A stretch of DNA of 64,000 nucleotides from NCBI GenBank assembly GCA_022376925.1, contig JAIOJX010000032.1:206332939-206396938 (forward strand), in the 5' to 3' direction. A program made the position numbers and the translations under genes. The notes under the pieces are model-generated. The model worked only from the letters and a program-made list of their open reading frames with translations, searched no databases and was not told the origin of the DNA. Positions 33,201-47,700 of the stretch are shown piece by piece. Positions within the stretch are counted from its first letter, which is position 1; each line of letters begins with the position of its first letter. This DNA is from Tragulus kanchil. Lineage: Eukaryota; Chordata; Mammalia; Artiodactyla; Tragulidae.

Positions 33201-35268
33201 TCTCGTATAAAAGTAAGTATAAGTTCTAGTATAAAACTGGCATTTTAAAAATACAAGTAATTGATACAAACTTGTATCAGCTATATACAGCACAGGGTAA
33301 TTATGCATGCATAGGATAATTATGCATGTCATTCATAAATTAAGAATGATAATTACTTTATTCAAAGCCACAGTCAGTGCTTTGCTGTTATCTGCTCAGA
33401 AAGTGCCACTCTGTGCATGTGTGTACTGTGTCAGCATGAGGTTCATTTGAATAAATGTGAAACTTCTGACAGACATGATTTCCTACTAGTAGGTGATTTT
33501 TGGATACTTTTCTTTTTACCAGTAATAGAAATTTTCTCTCAGTATCTATAGAGACAGGATGATGATAGCAAGAGTGCTTACTCTAACAGAAGAACTTTGA
33601 TCGTGTTTTTAAAACTACCTTTCTGGAAATATTCAAGAATATCTGTTATTATTGCCATTTTCCCCAGACTCAAACATGGTCCTTTTGGTGATGACCTGGC
33701 TGATACTCCAGTAAGTACTATCTAGGTTTGCTAACTGGAGATGTTCGCCAAGACTTCTGAACTGAGTTTTACCTGCATGGACTCCTAATGGTAAATCAGT
33801 GCCCGATCTTAAAGGGAAAGACTGAATCATTTTCTTAATCTAATCATTTTCTCTCAGGAAAACAAATTTTGTTTAAAACAAGGAGCCAAAGAACTGACAG
33901 GCTGTTTTATTTAAAGGAAAAATGATTGAAGCTCTGATCATATTATTTTTAACTTAAGAAAACAAAAACCTCTTAACATGCTACTGTATGTTCACACAGA
34001 GAAAGCAGGGTGGCCACATAGAGGTGTACAGGACAAGATAATAGTACCTCAGCCTGGGCCAAGTGGAGATTCAAGTAATTTAATTTTTTGCAGCCCAGTG
34101 GCAGAGAGTCTCTTAACTCAGGTTGCTAAAGGGAGAATGTCACAACAGAACTGACATCACACCCTTCTCCAAAGCAACAAGGCATGTCACAACAGAACCT
34201 GACATCACACTGATAAATGTGATAAACCCCAAAAAAGCCCAGTGCCTCAGAGTGGCACAGTGTCCTTGGTTGAAGACCACTGTTCTCGTATAAAAGTAAG
34301 TATAAGTTCTAGTATAAAACTGGCATTTTAAAAATACAAGTAATTGATACAAACTTGTATCAGCTATATACAGCACAGGGTAATTATGCATGCATAGGAT
34401 AATTATGCATGTCATTCATAAATTAAGAATGATAATTACTTTATTCAAAGCCACAGTCAGTGCTTTGCTGTTATCTGCTCAGAAAGTGCCACTCTGTGCA
34501 TGTGTGTACTGTGTCAGCATGAGGTTCATTTGAATAAATGTGAAACTTCTGACAGACATGATTTCCTACTAGTAGGTGATTTTTGGATACTTTTCTTTTT
34601 ACCAGTAATAGAAATTTTCTCTCAGTATCTATAGAGACAGGATGATGATAGCAAGAGTGCTTACTCTAACAGAAGAACTTTGATCGTGTTTTTAAAACTA
34701 CCTTTCTGGAAATATTCAAGAATATCTGTTATTATTGCCATTTTCCCCAGACTCAAACATGGTCCTTTTGGTGATGACCTGGCTGATACTCCAGTAAGTA
34801 CTATCTAGGTTTGCTAACTGGAGATGTTCGCCAAGACTTCTGAACTGAGTTTTACCTGCATGGACTCCTAATGGTAAATCAGTGCCCGATCTTAAAGGGA
34901 AAGACTGAATCATTTTCTTAATCTAATCATTTTCTCTCAGGAAAACAAATTTTGTTTAAAACAAGGAGCCAAAGAACTGACAGGCTGTTTTATTTAAAGG
35001 AAAAATGATTGAAGCTCTGATCATATTATTTTTAACTTAAGAAAACAAAAACCTCTTAACATGCTACTGTATGTTCACACAGAGAAAGCAGGGTGGCCAC
35101 ATAGAGGTGTACAGGACAAGATAATAGTACCTCAGCCTGGGCCAAGTGGAGATTCAAGTAATTTAATTTTTTGCAGCCCAGTGGCAGAGAGTCTCTTAAC
35201 TCAGGTTGCTAAAGGGAGAATGTCACAACAGAACTGACATCACACCCTTCTCCAAAGCAACAAGGCAT
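33162..35268. repeat. Tandem duplication D9 (1.02 kb units)
   Basis: Copy A 33162-34185, copy B 34245-35268. The 59-base joint contains a second, imperfect reading of the last bases of A (gtcacaacagaacctgacat). It lies in the ZNF410 3' UTR or flank. Confidence 0.94.
34989..34994 (-). terminator. Possible ZNF410 polyadenylation signal
   Basis: First AATAAA on the minus strand past the ZNF410 stop, about 715 bases into the 3' UTR. It lies in a duplicated unit, so a copy also occurs near 33908. Uncertain. Confidence 0.3.
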
Positions 35269-35707
35269 CTTGAAAGCTCAACTTCTTGGTGAAGTTCTAC
35301 GGTTGGTGGCAGGATTTAGTTCACCCATGTGAAAAGACAGCTCAGTCTGGGATGAAAACTCTGGAAAACCTCCCCTCAACAGTCTTACTGAGAAACCACA
35401 GCCAATACATAATCAAACTCGCTTTTGGGAGAAGTGTATCCCAAAACTGCAGTGGGAAGAGAGATAGGTCCAGTTACCCAGCCCACATTTACTGCTTGCT
35501 TTCTTGTCTGCATCAGATGGTAGCTGAAGAGAAGCTCTCCTACATTCATCTTCTAGGCCAGGAAAGATGAACAGAGGCAAAAGTGGGGTCCTGTCCTTCA
35601 GAGACTCGTTTTGGTTCTGGCAAATTACGAGCCATAGGCATCCTGTTCCCACTGTATGCACTCGGGGATCAGACAAAGCTGCTCTTCCAGGAGTCAGCAC
35701 CCATGGC

Positions 35708-35746
35708 TCATGTCCGTCTGTCGGTTAAATCTCCTTGGTTTAGTAA
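35708..35746 (-). CDS. ZNF410: ZNF410 last coding exon
   Basis: A 39-base coding end reading LLNQGDLTDRRT and TGA after acceptor CTTACAG. Human ends LLNQGDLTERRT. It is too short to stand out as an ORF. Confidence 0.92.
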   Translation of the reverse strand, partial: LLNQGDLTDRRT

Positions 35747-38700
35747 CTGTAAGAGATTAAAAACAAATCTGGAATAGTTACCAGTGAATAACAGGAAAAT
35801 AATTCATACTAAGCGTAAGCTTACAAGTGGAGGCGGGGAATACACAACTGAAGGGTGAGTCAGACAGCTAGTTCCAAAGCAAGATACATGCACAGACTGA
35901 TCTCATTTATATACTGGCCTTACGGGATAGCACTTTGACCACTGGATGATGCTGGCATTTCTACTATAGCAATAAAATATCCTGATAGTAATATCCTATA
36001 AACCAAAATATTATGTATATAATCACATACTCACTAGTCAGGCAAATCAGAACTGGTGGAACCAAAAATCTTACATCAGCCAGTTAACTACAGTACAGGC
36101 TTTAGGCTCAAGTAGAGGTAAAAGGAATGGAGTTCTACATGGGAGCTACAACCCAGTCATGAGAAATCCAGGGGTTCCTGGGCTTAAAATACCTTTCCTG
36201 TGATGAGGAAGACAAGCCCAAGAGTCTCCAATGGGGTGGACATTCTACTTTACTCCCAGCGTTCCTACTGGAAGGTGGCTTTGTATAATAATTGATGAAA
36301 CTAGGTTCCGTTTTATTATGAAAACAAAATGAGATGGAAATACAGCACAGTGAAAACAGAACACACACTGAATTTGTTAAACTCTAACCAGATAAATTCT
36401 TGAGGTGGAGATACCAAGAACCACATGTTTGCACTCAAACTTAGCAGTGGCATTTTTTAAGAAATGTTAAAGATTCTGTAATTTCTGTTTTCCTCCTTGT
36501 TTTATTTGGGAAATATTCTAAGATACAGTCAAAGTTAGCTCGTTCTTAAGGTCAAGAATGTTTAGGCCACAGGAGGTCAAAAGCCCTTGGGTCTCTGCTG
36601 GGCCAAGTCCTCTGTCAGATTCTCAGAAGATCTGGCCACACTGAGGGAAAATCAAAATTGTCCAGTCTGAACCATCTGAATGAGAGTTAACTTGTAGTTC
36701 TTCATATATTTTCCATGATAATTTCTGATACTTGATTTGGTTGTTCTCTGATTTCTTGTTAAGTTATCTTTGTTTTTACAGCATATTTACAGGAAAAAAC
36801 ATCTAGATTTGGTTGTTCTCTGATTAACTGTAAGAGATTAAAACAAATCCGGAATAGTGACCAGTGAATAACAGGAAAATAATTCATACTAAGCGTAAGC
36901 TTACAAGTGGAGGCGGGGAATACACAACTGAAGGGTGAGTCAGACAGCTAGTTCCAAAGCAAGATACATGCACAGACTGATCTCATTTATATACTGGCCT
37001 TACGGGATAGCACTTTGACCACTGGATGATGCTGGCATTTCTACTATAGCAATAAAATATCCTGATAGTAATATCCTATAAACCAAAATATTATGTATAT
37101 AATCACATACTCACTAGTCAGGCAAATCAGAACTGGTGGAACCAAAAATCTTACATCAGCCAGTTAACTACAGTACAGGCTTTAGGCTCAAGTAGAGGTA
37201 AAAGGAATGGAGTTCTACATGGGAGCTACAACCCAGTCATGAGAAATCCAGGGGTTCCTGGGCTTAAAATACCTTTCCTGTGATGAGGAAGACAAGCCCA
37301 AGAGTCTCCAATGGGGTGGACATTCTACTTTACTCCCAGCGTTCCTACTGGAAGGTGGCTTTGTATAATAATTGATGAAACTAGGTTCCGTTTTATTATG
37401 AAAACAAAATGAGATGGAAATACAGCACAGTGAAAACAGAACACACACTGAATTTGTTAAACTCTAACCAGATAAATTCTTGAGGTGGAGATACCAAGAA
37501 CCACATGTTTGCACTCAAACTTAGCAGTGGCATTTTTTAAGAAATGTTAAAGATTCTGTAATTTCTGTTTTCCTCCTTGTTTTATTTGGGAAATATTCTA
37601 AGATACAGTCAAAGTTAGCTCGTTCTTAAGGTCAAGAATGTTTAGGCCACAGGAGGTCAAAAGCCCTTGGGTCTCTGCTGGGCCAAGTCCTCTGTCAGAT
37701 TCTCAGAAGATCTGGCCACACTGAGGGAAAATCAAAATTGTCCAGTCTGAACCATCTGAATGAGAGTTAACTTGTAGTTCTTCATATATTTTCCATGATA
37801 ATTTCTGATACTTGATTTGGTTGTTCTCTGATTTCTTGTTAAGTTATCTTTGTTTTTACAGCATATTTACAGGAATAAAACTAGAAGTCCATCAATAGAT
37901 TCTTAACAGGTCTGAGCTGCAATGCATGGTGATCTTTAAGAAACAATTTGGATGGTGTTGTTTTGTTTTAAGGTTTGCTACTGCCTTCTCCTCTGCAATC
38001 TAAGAATAATCCCTAAGGAATCAATATTCCTCACTTGCTAGAGGAAGGGTCAGTTAGTACCTAGACCCTGGATGAGGAAGAGAAGGAAGCCTGGAGCCTT
38101 TGGGGGCTTACAGCTTGAAAAAAATGAAGGTACTGGAGGATGTGATAAGCCTACCCTGAGAAGGAAAGGGAGGGGATAAGCAGTGGAAATACCTTGACAG
38201 GAGGAGAATAGTGGTATGAAGGAAAGATAAAATAAGTGAGGCTCAGACAGAAGTTGTATTTGTATACACAAGGGTCCAAGAGAAGGGCAGCACTCTCCTC
38301 CTGTGGTGTTCACTAAGTGTCTGAGGCTTCCGTTATGAAACTGGGTACTTGGGGCTTATAAGCCCTTTGTGTTCTCCTGGGCATAAGGCCAAGTTTTCCT
38401 TTTATTTAGGCAGACTGTGTTGCTGTGTCAGCCTCAGGTGGTCAGTGAGCATCACCCAGACAAGGCCACTTTGAAGCCAACTCCAGGTTCAACAGAACCA
38501 ATGTTCTATTACTGGATTTTATGCATACACAAAACTGATCATGTCACACCCCATTTAAAACCATGCAGTGTCTCTGCTATGCTCCCAGGATTAAACTGTG
38601 TCCTGGTAAGACTCTCCAAGAGAGGAAGCACTTATCTTTCCAAACATGTTAAAGCAGTGGCATTTTTTAAGAAATGTTAAAGATTCTGTAATTTCTGTTT

Positions 38701-41700
38701 TCCTCCTTGTTTTATTTGGGAAATATTCTAAGATACAGTCAAAGTTAGCTCGTTCTTAAGGTCAAGAATGTTTAGGCCACAGGAGGTCAAAAGCCCTTGG
38801 GTCTCTGCTGGGCCAAGTCCTCTGTCAGATTCTCAGAAGATCTGGCCACACTGAGGGAAAATCAAAATTGTCCAGTCTGAACCATCTGAATGAGAGTTAA
38901 CTTGTAGTTCTTCATATATTTTCCATGATAATTTCTGATACTTGATTTGGTTGTTCTCTGATTTCTTGTTAAGTTATCTTTGTTTTTACAGCATATTTAC
39001 AGGAATAAAACTAGAAGTCCATCAATAGATTCTTAACAGGTCTGAGCTGCAATGCATGGTGATCTTTAAGAAACAATTTGGATGGTGTTGTTTTGTTTTA
39101 AGGTTTGCTACTGCCTTCTCCTCTGCAATCTAAGAATAATCCCTAAGGAATCAATATTCCTCACTTGCTAGAGGAAGGGTCAGTTAGTACCTAGACCCTG
39201 GATGAGGAAGAGAAGGAAGCCTGGAGCCTTTGGGGGCTTACAGCTTGAAAAAAATGAAGGTACTGGAGGATGTGATAAGCCTACCCTGAGAAGGAAAGGG
39301 AGGGGATAAGCAGTGGAAATACCTTGACAGGAGGAGAATAGTGGTATGAAGGAAAGATAAAATAAGTGAGGCTCAGACAGAAGTTGTATTTGTATACACA
39401 AGGGTCCAAGAGAAGGGCAGCACTCTCCTCCTGTGGTGTTCACTAAGTGTCTGAGGCTTCCGTTATGAAACTGGGTACTTGGGGCTTATAAGCCCTTTGT
39501 GTTCTCCTGGGCATAAGGCCAAGTTTTCCTTTTATTTAGGCAGACTGTGTTGCTGTGTCAGCCTCAGGTGGTCAGTGAGCATCACCCAGACAAGGCCACT
39601 TTGAAGCCAACTCCAGGTTCAACAGAACCAATGTTCTATTACTGGATTTTATGCATACACAAAACTGATCATGTCACACCCCATTTAAAACCATGCAGTG
39701 TCTCTGCTATGCTCCCAGGATTAAACTGTGTCCTGGTAAGACTCTCCAAGAGAGGAAGCACTTATCTTTCCTGCTCTCATTCTTCCATGCAACACCCGTC
39801 TCTCCATCCCCAGTCCATTACACTGAACCCTCTGTGGCTCCATAGTCGGGCATGCTCCCTCTCACCTTCTGCCTTGGTACACATTGCTACCTTTACACCT
39901 GCTAAATTTCTTCCAAATCCCTCCCACTTCACCATCAAGATGATTGCTATTCATCCCTCAAGGTTCAACTTAAACTCTAAAACTTATTCCATGACTTCCC
40001 CCAAGACTAGCACTATTACCTTGCATAAAAACTGCCAGTTTATAGACCTGTTGCCCTTCTTCCCATTCTACACTCCTGTACAGCACAACTCCAGCGGCAC
40101 CATTTATACAGCTGTGGAGTCATAAAGGGTAGAGATTGTATTTACTACTGTATAACTAGTACCCAGAGTGCCTTGCACACATCAGATACATAATACTGCT
40201 GAATGAATCCCATCTTCATACATCTGGCATTTAGGGTATATGGAGTGCTTCAACTAAAAAAGGTATGCAGCAGCATGGGAGAGAAAAGCTCCAAAGTTTC
40301 AAATATAAAAAAAGAAAATGTTGAGTGTTGTGGATTGATATGTCAGGTAATTTGCACTAGGTACAAGGAGAAGGGGATGATTTTCCTGAACTATTTCACA
40401 GCAGCCTAACAATTAATGAAAGTATTTCTTTTATAGAAGAATCACAGTAAAAGCAGAGGAGAAAGAGAATAAGGATATCACTGTTTACGCCCTAATGAAA
40501 AAACAGACAGAGGCCATGATCAGTAATGCTTGCCAAAACCTTTCCATAACCCACTGGTCGATCCTGAGATCAGTAAGAAGAGAACAACTGCACATCATGT
40601 GTATCCTGAGGAGATGTCATAGGAAATAAGAGTACCACCAACAAAATATTCTTGCCAAGAGGAAAACAAACAGCAACCCAATCACCCCTAAATGTAACTA
40701 CTACCTGTTTCCAGGAAATCTGTGATAGAGAAATATATCAAGCAACAAAGGGAGTGAGTCAGCCTAAATCAGAATGTATGAAATTCCACAGGACAAATAA
40801 TCCAATTCCTTAAATAGACAGCTATACTGAAAAAAAGAGGGGGAGGATTATTAGAGATAAAAAAAGCTTATTAATTAAATGCAATATACAGGCTTTGAAT
40901 CCTAATTCAAACCAACCAACCATAAAAAGATATTTCTGAGAAAAAATTTTAAAAGCTGAGCACAAGAGCATATCAATAAATGATTAATTTTCCTAGGTAT
41001 GATAAAGCTGTAATTACGAAGAACTAATAGTAAACAGCTGATTGTTGAAGATTGGATACCTACATGGGTTCATCATACTCACCTCTTTAAAAATGTATAT
41101 ACTCTGAAAACTTCCATAATAAAAAATGTTAAATAAATGAAACAGGGGAAAAATAAAGGAAGGTTCCACAGGTAAGACATGCCACAAAGCAGTTACCAGA
41201 AGATGATGACTTAGGAAAGAACCAATGATACCAAATAGCAAAAACTTTCAATATAACATAAGTAAGAATAAGACAGTGGGTTACAATGATAAATACAAGG
41301 AAAGGTTCTGGCAGAAACATTAATACCACGCTCAGAGCCTTGTGAGCTGGGTATCCTGAGAAATATTACAGAAAAATTGAGACTACTCAACATAGGAGTC
41401 AGGGTCATTTGAATGCTCTAATGGTAGACCGTGGTCTAAAGGTTCTAATGAAAAATAGAAGATACTATAATGCCAAAGCCAGGATATACAGGCTTTGGTC
41501 AAAGCGTGTGCATATAAAATGAGCTCAGGATGACATCTACCTCTACAACACAAGGCCAATAAAAGGCCAATCCTAAGTTTCCAGAAGCCTAACAAGTTTT
41601 CAGTCTATTTTCTCGGTTAGGACCAAAATTGAGTAAGGGGTCTTAAAATCAACCCAAAAGCCCTCGCCCTCTTTGATTTAAACAATGGTTCTCACTCAAC

Positions 41701-44700
41701 AAGCAAGTGGACGCATTCCCATATGCTCAGTTGGTTCAGCCTGGTATCTTCCAGACAAATGACCCTAGCAAAATGAATGATACTTATTTTTAATGATTTT
41801 GTCACTACCTTTTTTGTTCAGGGTATTACTTTGTCCCAGATGTGATTTTCTTTATAAAATAAAAGCAGCTTTGTTATTGCAAGTGAGGCAGGAACAGGAG
41901 GAGCTGATCTCATTAATTAGGGCATGTGGAATTAGGAAACTAAAGCTGAGAGTCCCGGATGTGAATGACTAGTCTCTCAATTCAGGAGACCCGAACACTC
42001 AGGTTGGCTTAAGGCAAAATATTCTATTCAATGTTTCCAGGAAAGGGAAACAAGAATGTTTTTCACATCTTCTGAAGGAGATTCCCAATCATTCTCTATA
42101 TTAATTTCTACAGAAACAAAGTAAGGGCAAGAGACATTTACCTCCTGTGGACTGACGGCAGTCAAGACAGAAACCTCATACGACTGCCTCCCTGACTGCA
42201 TGGTCACCAAGTGATGGGTCACATCAGGCACTGAAGACAGAGGACGTGGGGATCCTTCAGCAAGCACCTCTGAAACAGCAGAGAAATGTTTCAGTGCAAA
42301 GTGAATCCACAGATCTACCCACCTTCATTGTCAAGTCTCTTGTTAAGAACTTTTAAAAGTATTCCCCGAAAAACTGAAACCCACATTCCTGTGTTTTGTT
42401 CAAATTAATTTCTGCCTAATAATCATTATCAGTGAATTTGGAGAGTATTACAAAGAGGAGGATGGGAATAAAAAGGCAAGAAATCTTATAATAGCTGACT
42501 AGTTCTCAATATGTGAATTCCGTAATAAGGCTTTAGTGGTATTAACTGAATTAAACTGCATACAAATTAAGGAGCAGGAGCCAATCTGTAAAGCAGTCAC
42601 CAATGATGGAAACAGCACAGTAAGTGCTGGTCAAGAGCTTAAACCTGGTTCCACAGTTCCCCTCACTGTCTCTTCCTTCCCTGAGACCTTCTTCCTTAAG
42701 GCTGGCTAAGGAGCTCCATGCAATTTCTGTGCCTCATGCTTCAGTTATCCACTAGTATCACTCATCAAACAGTAGAGGCTTACTGTGGAAGTACCCCCTG
42801 GGCCTTGTAGGCTCCGAATGTAACCTACACAAACATGGTCTTTATATCCAAAACTGACTGGGATGTGAGTAATGAAAACATTTAAGGTCTGACTTACTAA
42901 ATGTTTATCAGCAGAATTGCTATGAAGATCTTTTAGCAATAGCTTACACATAAACCACATAGCTCTCAAATAGATTAAGAGAGGCTTTCTAGTTTTCATT
43001 GCTCTTCCAGGATACCACGTAACTTAACGTTTGCCTAACGGACTATCTTCTACTCACTGTTATTTCCCATATGTAAGTTTTGACTTCTCGACTAGATTTT
43101 AAGGTCCCTCTCTTCTACTTTTATCTTTCCCATGGTGCCAGGTACACAGTAGGCACTGAATAAATGCATGCTGACCTCACCTGTTAATTTTTCAGAGAAG
43201 AGGGCCTGGCCTGTGTAACTTGGGTGAAATTTCTAGACCAGAGAGGAGCAACTGTTTCCTAGAGAGCCCTTTCTTTTCTCCAGAAGATATGGCTTTTGAA
43301 GGAATGGAGAAATTGCTTTAATTCTCCTCTGTAAAACCTGGTTATGTTCTGTTTAAATGTTTTAAAAGTTAAGTTCTTCCATAACTGCAATAGGAAAGAT
43401 AGAAATAGTTGGGCTAGGATGCTAAGATTAGTCTTCTTAAAACTTTTCTTTATTCTTTTGTTACATTATCTTTTTTAAAGATTCTTTTGTCTCAAAGTAA
43501 TCTCTTGTAGAATTTTGAAAATAAAATTTTTTTCAAATTAATTTCTGCCTAATAATCATTATCAGTGAATTTGGAGAGTATTACAAAGAGGAGGATGGGA
43601 ATAAAAAGGCAAGAAATCTTATAATAGCTGACTAGTTCTCAATATGTAAATTTCCCGTAATAAGGCTTTAGTGGTATTAACTGAATTAAACTGCATACAA
43701 ATTAAGGAGCAGGAGCCAATCTGTAAAGCAGTCACCAATGATGGAAACAGCACAGTAAGTGCTGGTCAAGAGCTTAAACCTGGTTCCACAGTTCCCCTCA
43801 CTGTCTCTTCCTTCCCTGAGACCTTCTTCCTTAAGGCTGGCTAAGGAGCTCCATGCAATTTCTGTGCCTCATGCTTCAGTTATCCACTAGTATCACTCAT
43901 CAAACAGTAGAGGCTTACTGTGGAAGTACCCCCTGGGCCTTGTAGGCTCCGAATGTAACCTACACAAACATGGTCTTTATATCCAAAACTGACTGGGATG
44001 TGAGTAATGAAAACATTTAAGGTCTGACTTACTAAATGTTTATCAGCAGAATTGCTATGAAGATCTTTTAGCAATAGCTTACACATAAACCACATAGCTC
44101 TCAAATAGATTAAGAGAGGCTTTCTAGTTTTCATTGCTCTTCCAGGATACCACGTAACTTAACGTTTGCCTAACGGACTATCTTCTACTCACTGTTATTT
44201 CCCATATGTAAGTTTTGACTTCTCGACTAGATTTTAAGGTCCCTCTCTTCTACTTTTATCTTTCCCATGGTGCCAGGTACACAGTAGGCACTGAATAAAT
44301 GCATGCTGACCTCACCTGTTAATTTTTCAGAGAAGAGGGCCTGGCCTGTGTAACTTGGGTGAAATTTCTAGACCAGAGAGGAGCAACTGTTTCCTAGAGA
44401 GCCCTTTCTTTTCTCCAGAAGATATGGCTTTTGAAGGAATGGAGAAATTGCTTTAATTCTCCTCTGTAAAACCTGGTTATGTTCTGTTTAAATGTTTTAA
44501 AAGTTAAGTTCTTCCATAACTGCAATAGGAAAGATAGAAATAGTTGGGCTAGGATGCTAAGATTAGTCTTCTTAAAACTTTTTCTCTTTATTCTTTTGTT
44601 ACATTATCTTTTCAAAGAAAAATTTTTTTTTAAAGATTCACTTATTCATGTCAGAGACAACACCAATGTTACTCAGTCACACCATTTCTACTCACAAGAA

Positions 44701-47700
44701 ATGAAATTAACTAAAACCTCCATTTCAGAGACAACCCCATTCCTTCCATAGTCCCTAGTTGCAGCCATTTTCCCCAAATAAAGGCGAGTTGGAAGTCTTA
44801 CCATCATCAACTCCTAGGATAGAATTGGTATTTGGTAGGTTCAAGGACTCTCCACCAAGGCTGGGCTGAGAATTCATAGACACCAGGTTTTTACTGGTTA
44901 CTGAAGCCTCTTCAAGCAAACTACTGCCCATTAGTGGCTCAGCTGCACAGAGAATAGGATGTGAGAGACACGCAGCACTCAAGGCTGTGCCTGGTTCCCA
45001 TTTTCCTTCAAGGGGAGCTGGCCTTTTCTTTCAGAATTCAAAGTTAACCTGTATCTTGTATGTCACCTCCTAAATCACTTACGTTGGGGAAGCAAAAAGA
45101 AACCTAGAAGGGAAGAGGTGAGCTTCATGGATAAATACCCTGGCTTGTGATCAGCATCTGGATGATTAACATATGAAATAGGATGAGTGCATCCCTAAAA
45201 AGGAGTATTTAGAATACAATGATTAAGGGAAGACATGGAAAGGAATAACAATAAAACATATTATCAAATTTAAGTTAGGGTAAAAAAAAAAGGGAGTCAT
45301 AACTGATATTATGCTTAAACTCCTGTCATACAGAAATCTTCATTACGGTGACACTCAAATGCTGGTTGATGCACCAAAACTAGTTACCACCAAATTTGCT
45401 AGAGGAACTTGTAAAACTAAAGACTCTGGGATTTACTCCCAAGCAATCTCATTTATCAGGATGTTTTGTTTTAGTGGAGGGGAGGGGTAGACAATATAAA
45501 ATATAAAGCAATATAAAACATGTGTTTTAAAAACTTGCAAACAATTTTACCATACAGCTACATTTGGAAACCACTAGTTCACCAAATGAGACCAGTCTCT
45601 CTACCCAAAACAGGAAATCAGAAAATTCCCATATAAGACAGGTCAGTATTCGGCTTTTGAACCCCCAAAATACAGCCCTCCACTCTAGCCTCTTCTCCTT
45701 ACCAGCTGGTTCCTGCTCTTGACCCGCGGCTGCTCCCATCTGCAAGTGATGCTTTCTCATGTGCACATTCCTGCTCCCACTCTGAGAGAAGGTCTTCCCA
45801 CAGACTTGACACTGATGTGGCTTCTCTCCTGAAACACATACCAGGTTAAGACACGGGAGCCAAAAAGACAAAGTACATTTCTGACAGCAACAGAATGGAT
45901 TCAAGCCCTAGATGGAGAAGCCCAGAGGATGTTAAACTGAACATTAAAAATCTGTCTGCTCCTTCTCCCATTCCCCAGTCTCTCAACCTTCAGTATTTGA
46001 GGGGCTGAAAGGCTGGAAGCCACCAGGGGAGCTTAAAACCCTCACTGTTCCAGCCTCCAGGACTCTCCAGACCCCCTGTTCTGCTCTTTCCACAAAACAA
46101 CCTCTCTGGTGTAAGATCATGGTAGACACAGAACATTTCCTGCCCTTTTCAGATATAGTCTTCCATGAACCTCAAGAACATGCACTATCCTCAAGGATTC
46201 CAGCCCTAGATTAATAAGACAGCTTTATCCCATTTCTTGCCACAACTCTCAGTCTTCAACACTCACACTGCTGTTTCTTCTACACAATGATATGAATGAT
46301 CCCCTGTGTCCTCAAGCCTGAAACCCTCAACCTCCATCCCACCTATCCAGACAGCCACACTTAGAACCGGGTCAAAAGCATCTGCCTACAATAAAGTAGT
46401 AGATAGCAAAACTAAGTGAAATGACCAGAAAATTTCCAGAAGAGACAACATCTATAGAGACAGAAAGCTGATCAATGATTGCCTGGACCTGAAAGCAGGA
46501 ACTGACAGCAGGAACTGACAGCAAAGGGGCACAAAGGAACTTTTGGTGTGATACAAGTGTTCTAAAACTGGATTGTGATGATGACTGTAAATCCTATATA
46601 TTTTCTAAAAATCACTTATGTGTATATCTACAATGGGTGAATTTTAACGAATGCATTATAGGTCCAAAAGTTGTTAAAAAATAACTATAAGGGGGACTTC
46701 CCTGGCGGTCCAATGGCTAAGACTTTGAACTCCCAATGCAGGGGGCTCAGTTCAGTCTCTGGTTAGGGAACTAGATTCCACATGCCACAACTGAGTTCAC
46801 ATGTAACAACTAAAGATCCTACATGCCGCAAACCAAGATCAAAGGCTGCCTGCCACAACTAAGATGGGGTGCAGCCAAACTAATTAATTCTTAAAGACAA
46901 CTATAACATACAGAAACACATAAATTCAAAATAATACTAAAAAGAGAGAGAAAAGTAGCGAAAATGACACTACTAGAAGTAACCAGAGCACCAATATCTT
47001 ATTTTGTAAACTCAGTTAAAAGAATTACGTATTTATCCTGTCTTTCATGTGCAAGTTACCAAATAATCCTAGTCAATAAAGACCCATTAATACAGAAGAA
47101 TTCTGGCTAACAGATGTGAATGAATAACAGAATTAGAAAGTTAACATTTTATAACACCAATGCAATAACAAATTTAGGCATCATTCAAAGATAAAACCGT
47201 AAGTTAAAAGATTGCCAGGAAACCTTACAATATGGGGATTAAGGTGTTATCACCTGAACCAACTGATTGACTGTGACAACCAAGCTCTGTGTGCCTCCTG
47301 ATGCCATGCAAAAATGAAATACATACAACCACCTGTAATATATCCTTAACAAAATCTTTGAGCCTTTTAGGAAGTATAGGGGAACAAGTTAAATGACACA
47401 AGAGGAGGCAAACCAGCAAACACAGAACATGGGATGAGCTATAGGACCTGACTGAGTCTCTTGTGCAGTAAGTCTATAACATGGAAAACAAAATGTATAA
47501 ATAGATCTAGATTCAAGAAGACCTACTAGCCACGTGCAACCTTTTTGGGTCCCGATTTAAACAAATCCACTTTGAAAGCCTTTTTTTTTTTTTTTTGGCC
47601 GCTTCTATTGGTCTTTCATTTATTTATTTTCATCCATCTTTGTTCTTTGGCCTGTGCAGGTCTCCCATTGCAGTGGCCTCTCTCTTTGCAAAGCACCGGC

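Noticed and set aside
39547..40125. 192-codon plus-strand ORF, the second longest in the window
   Set aside because: It runs through an L2 3' fragment and non-coding flank, and its first part is repeated in the D11 copy. No known protein is recognised, and the frame is an accident of the repeat.
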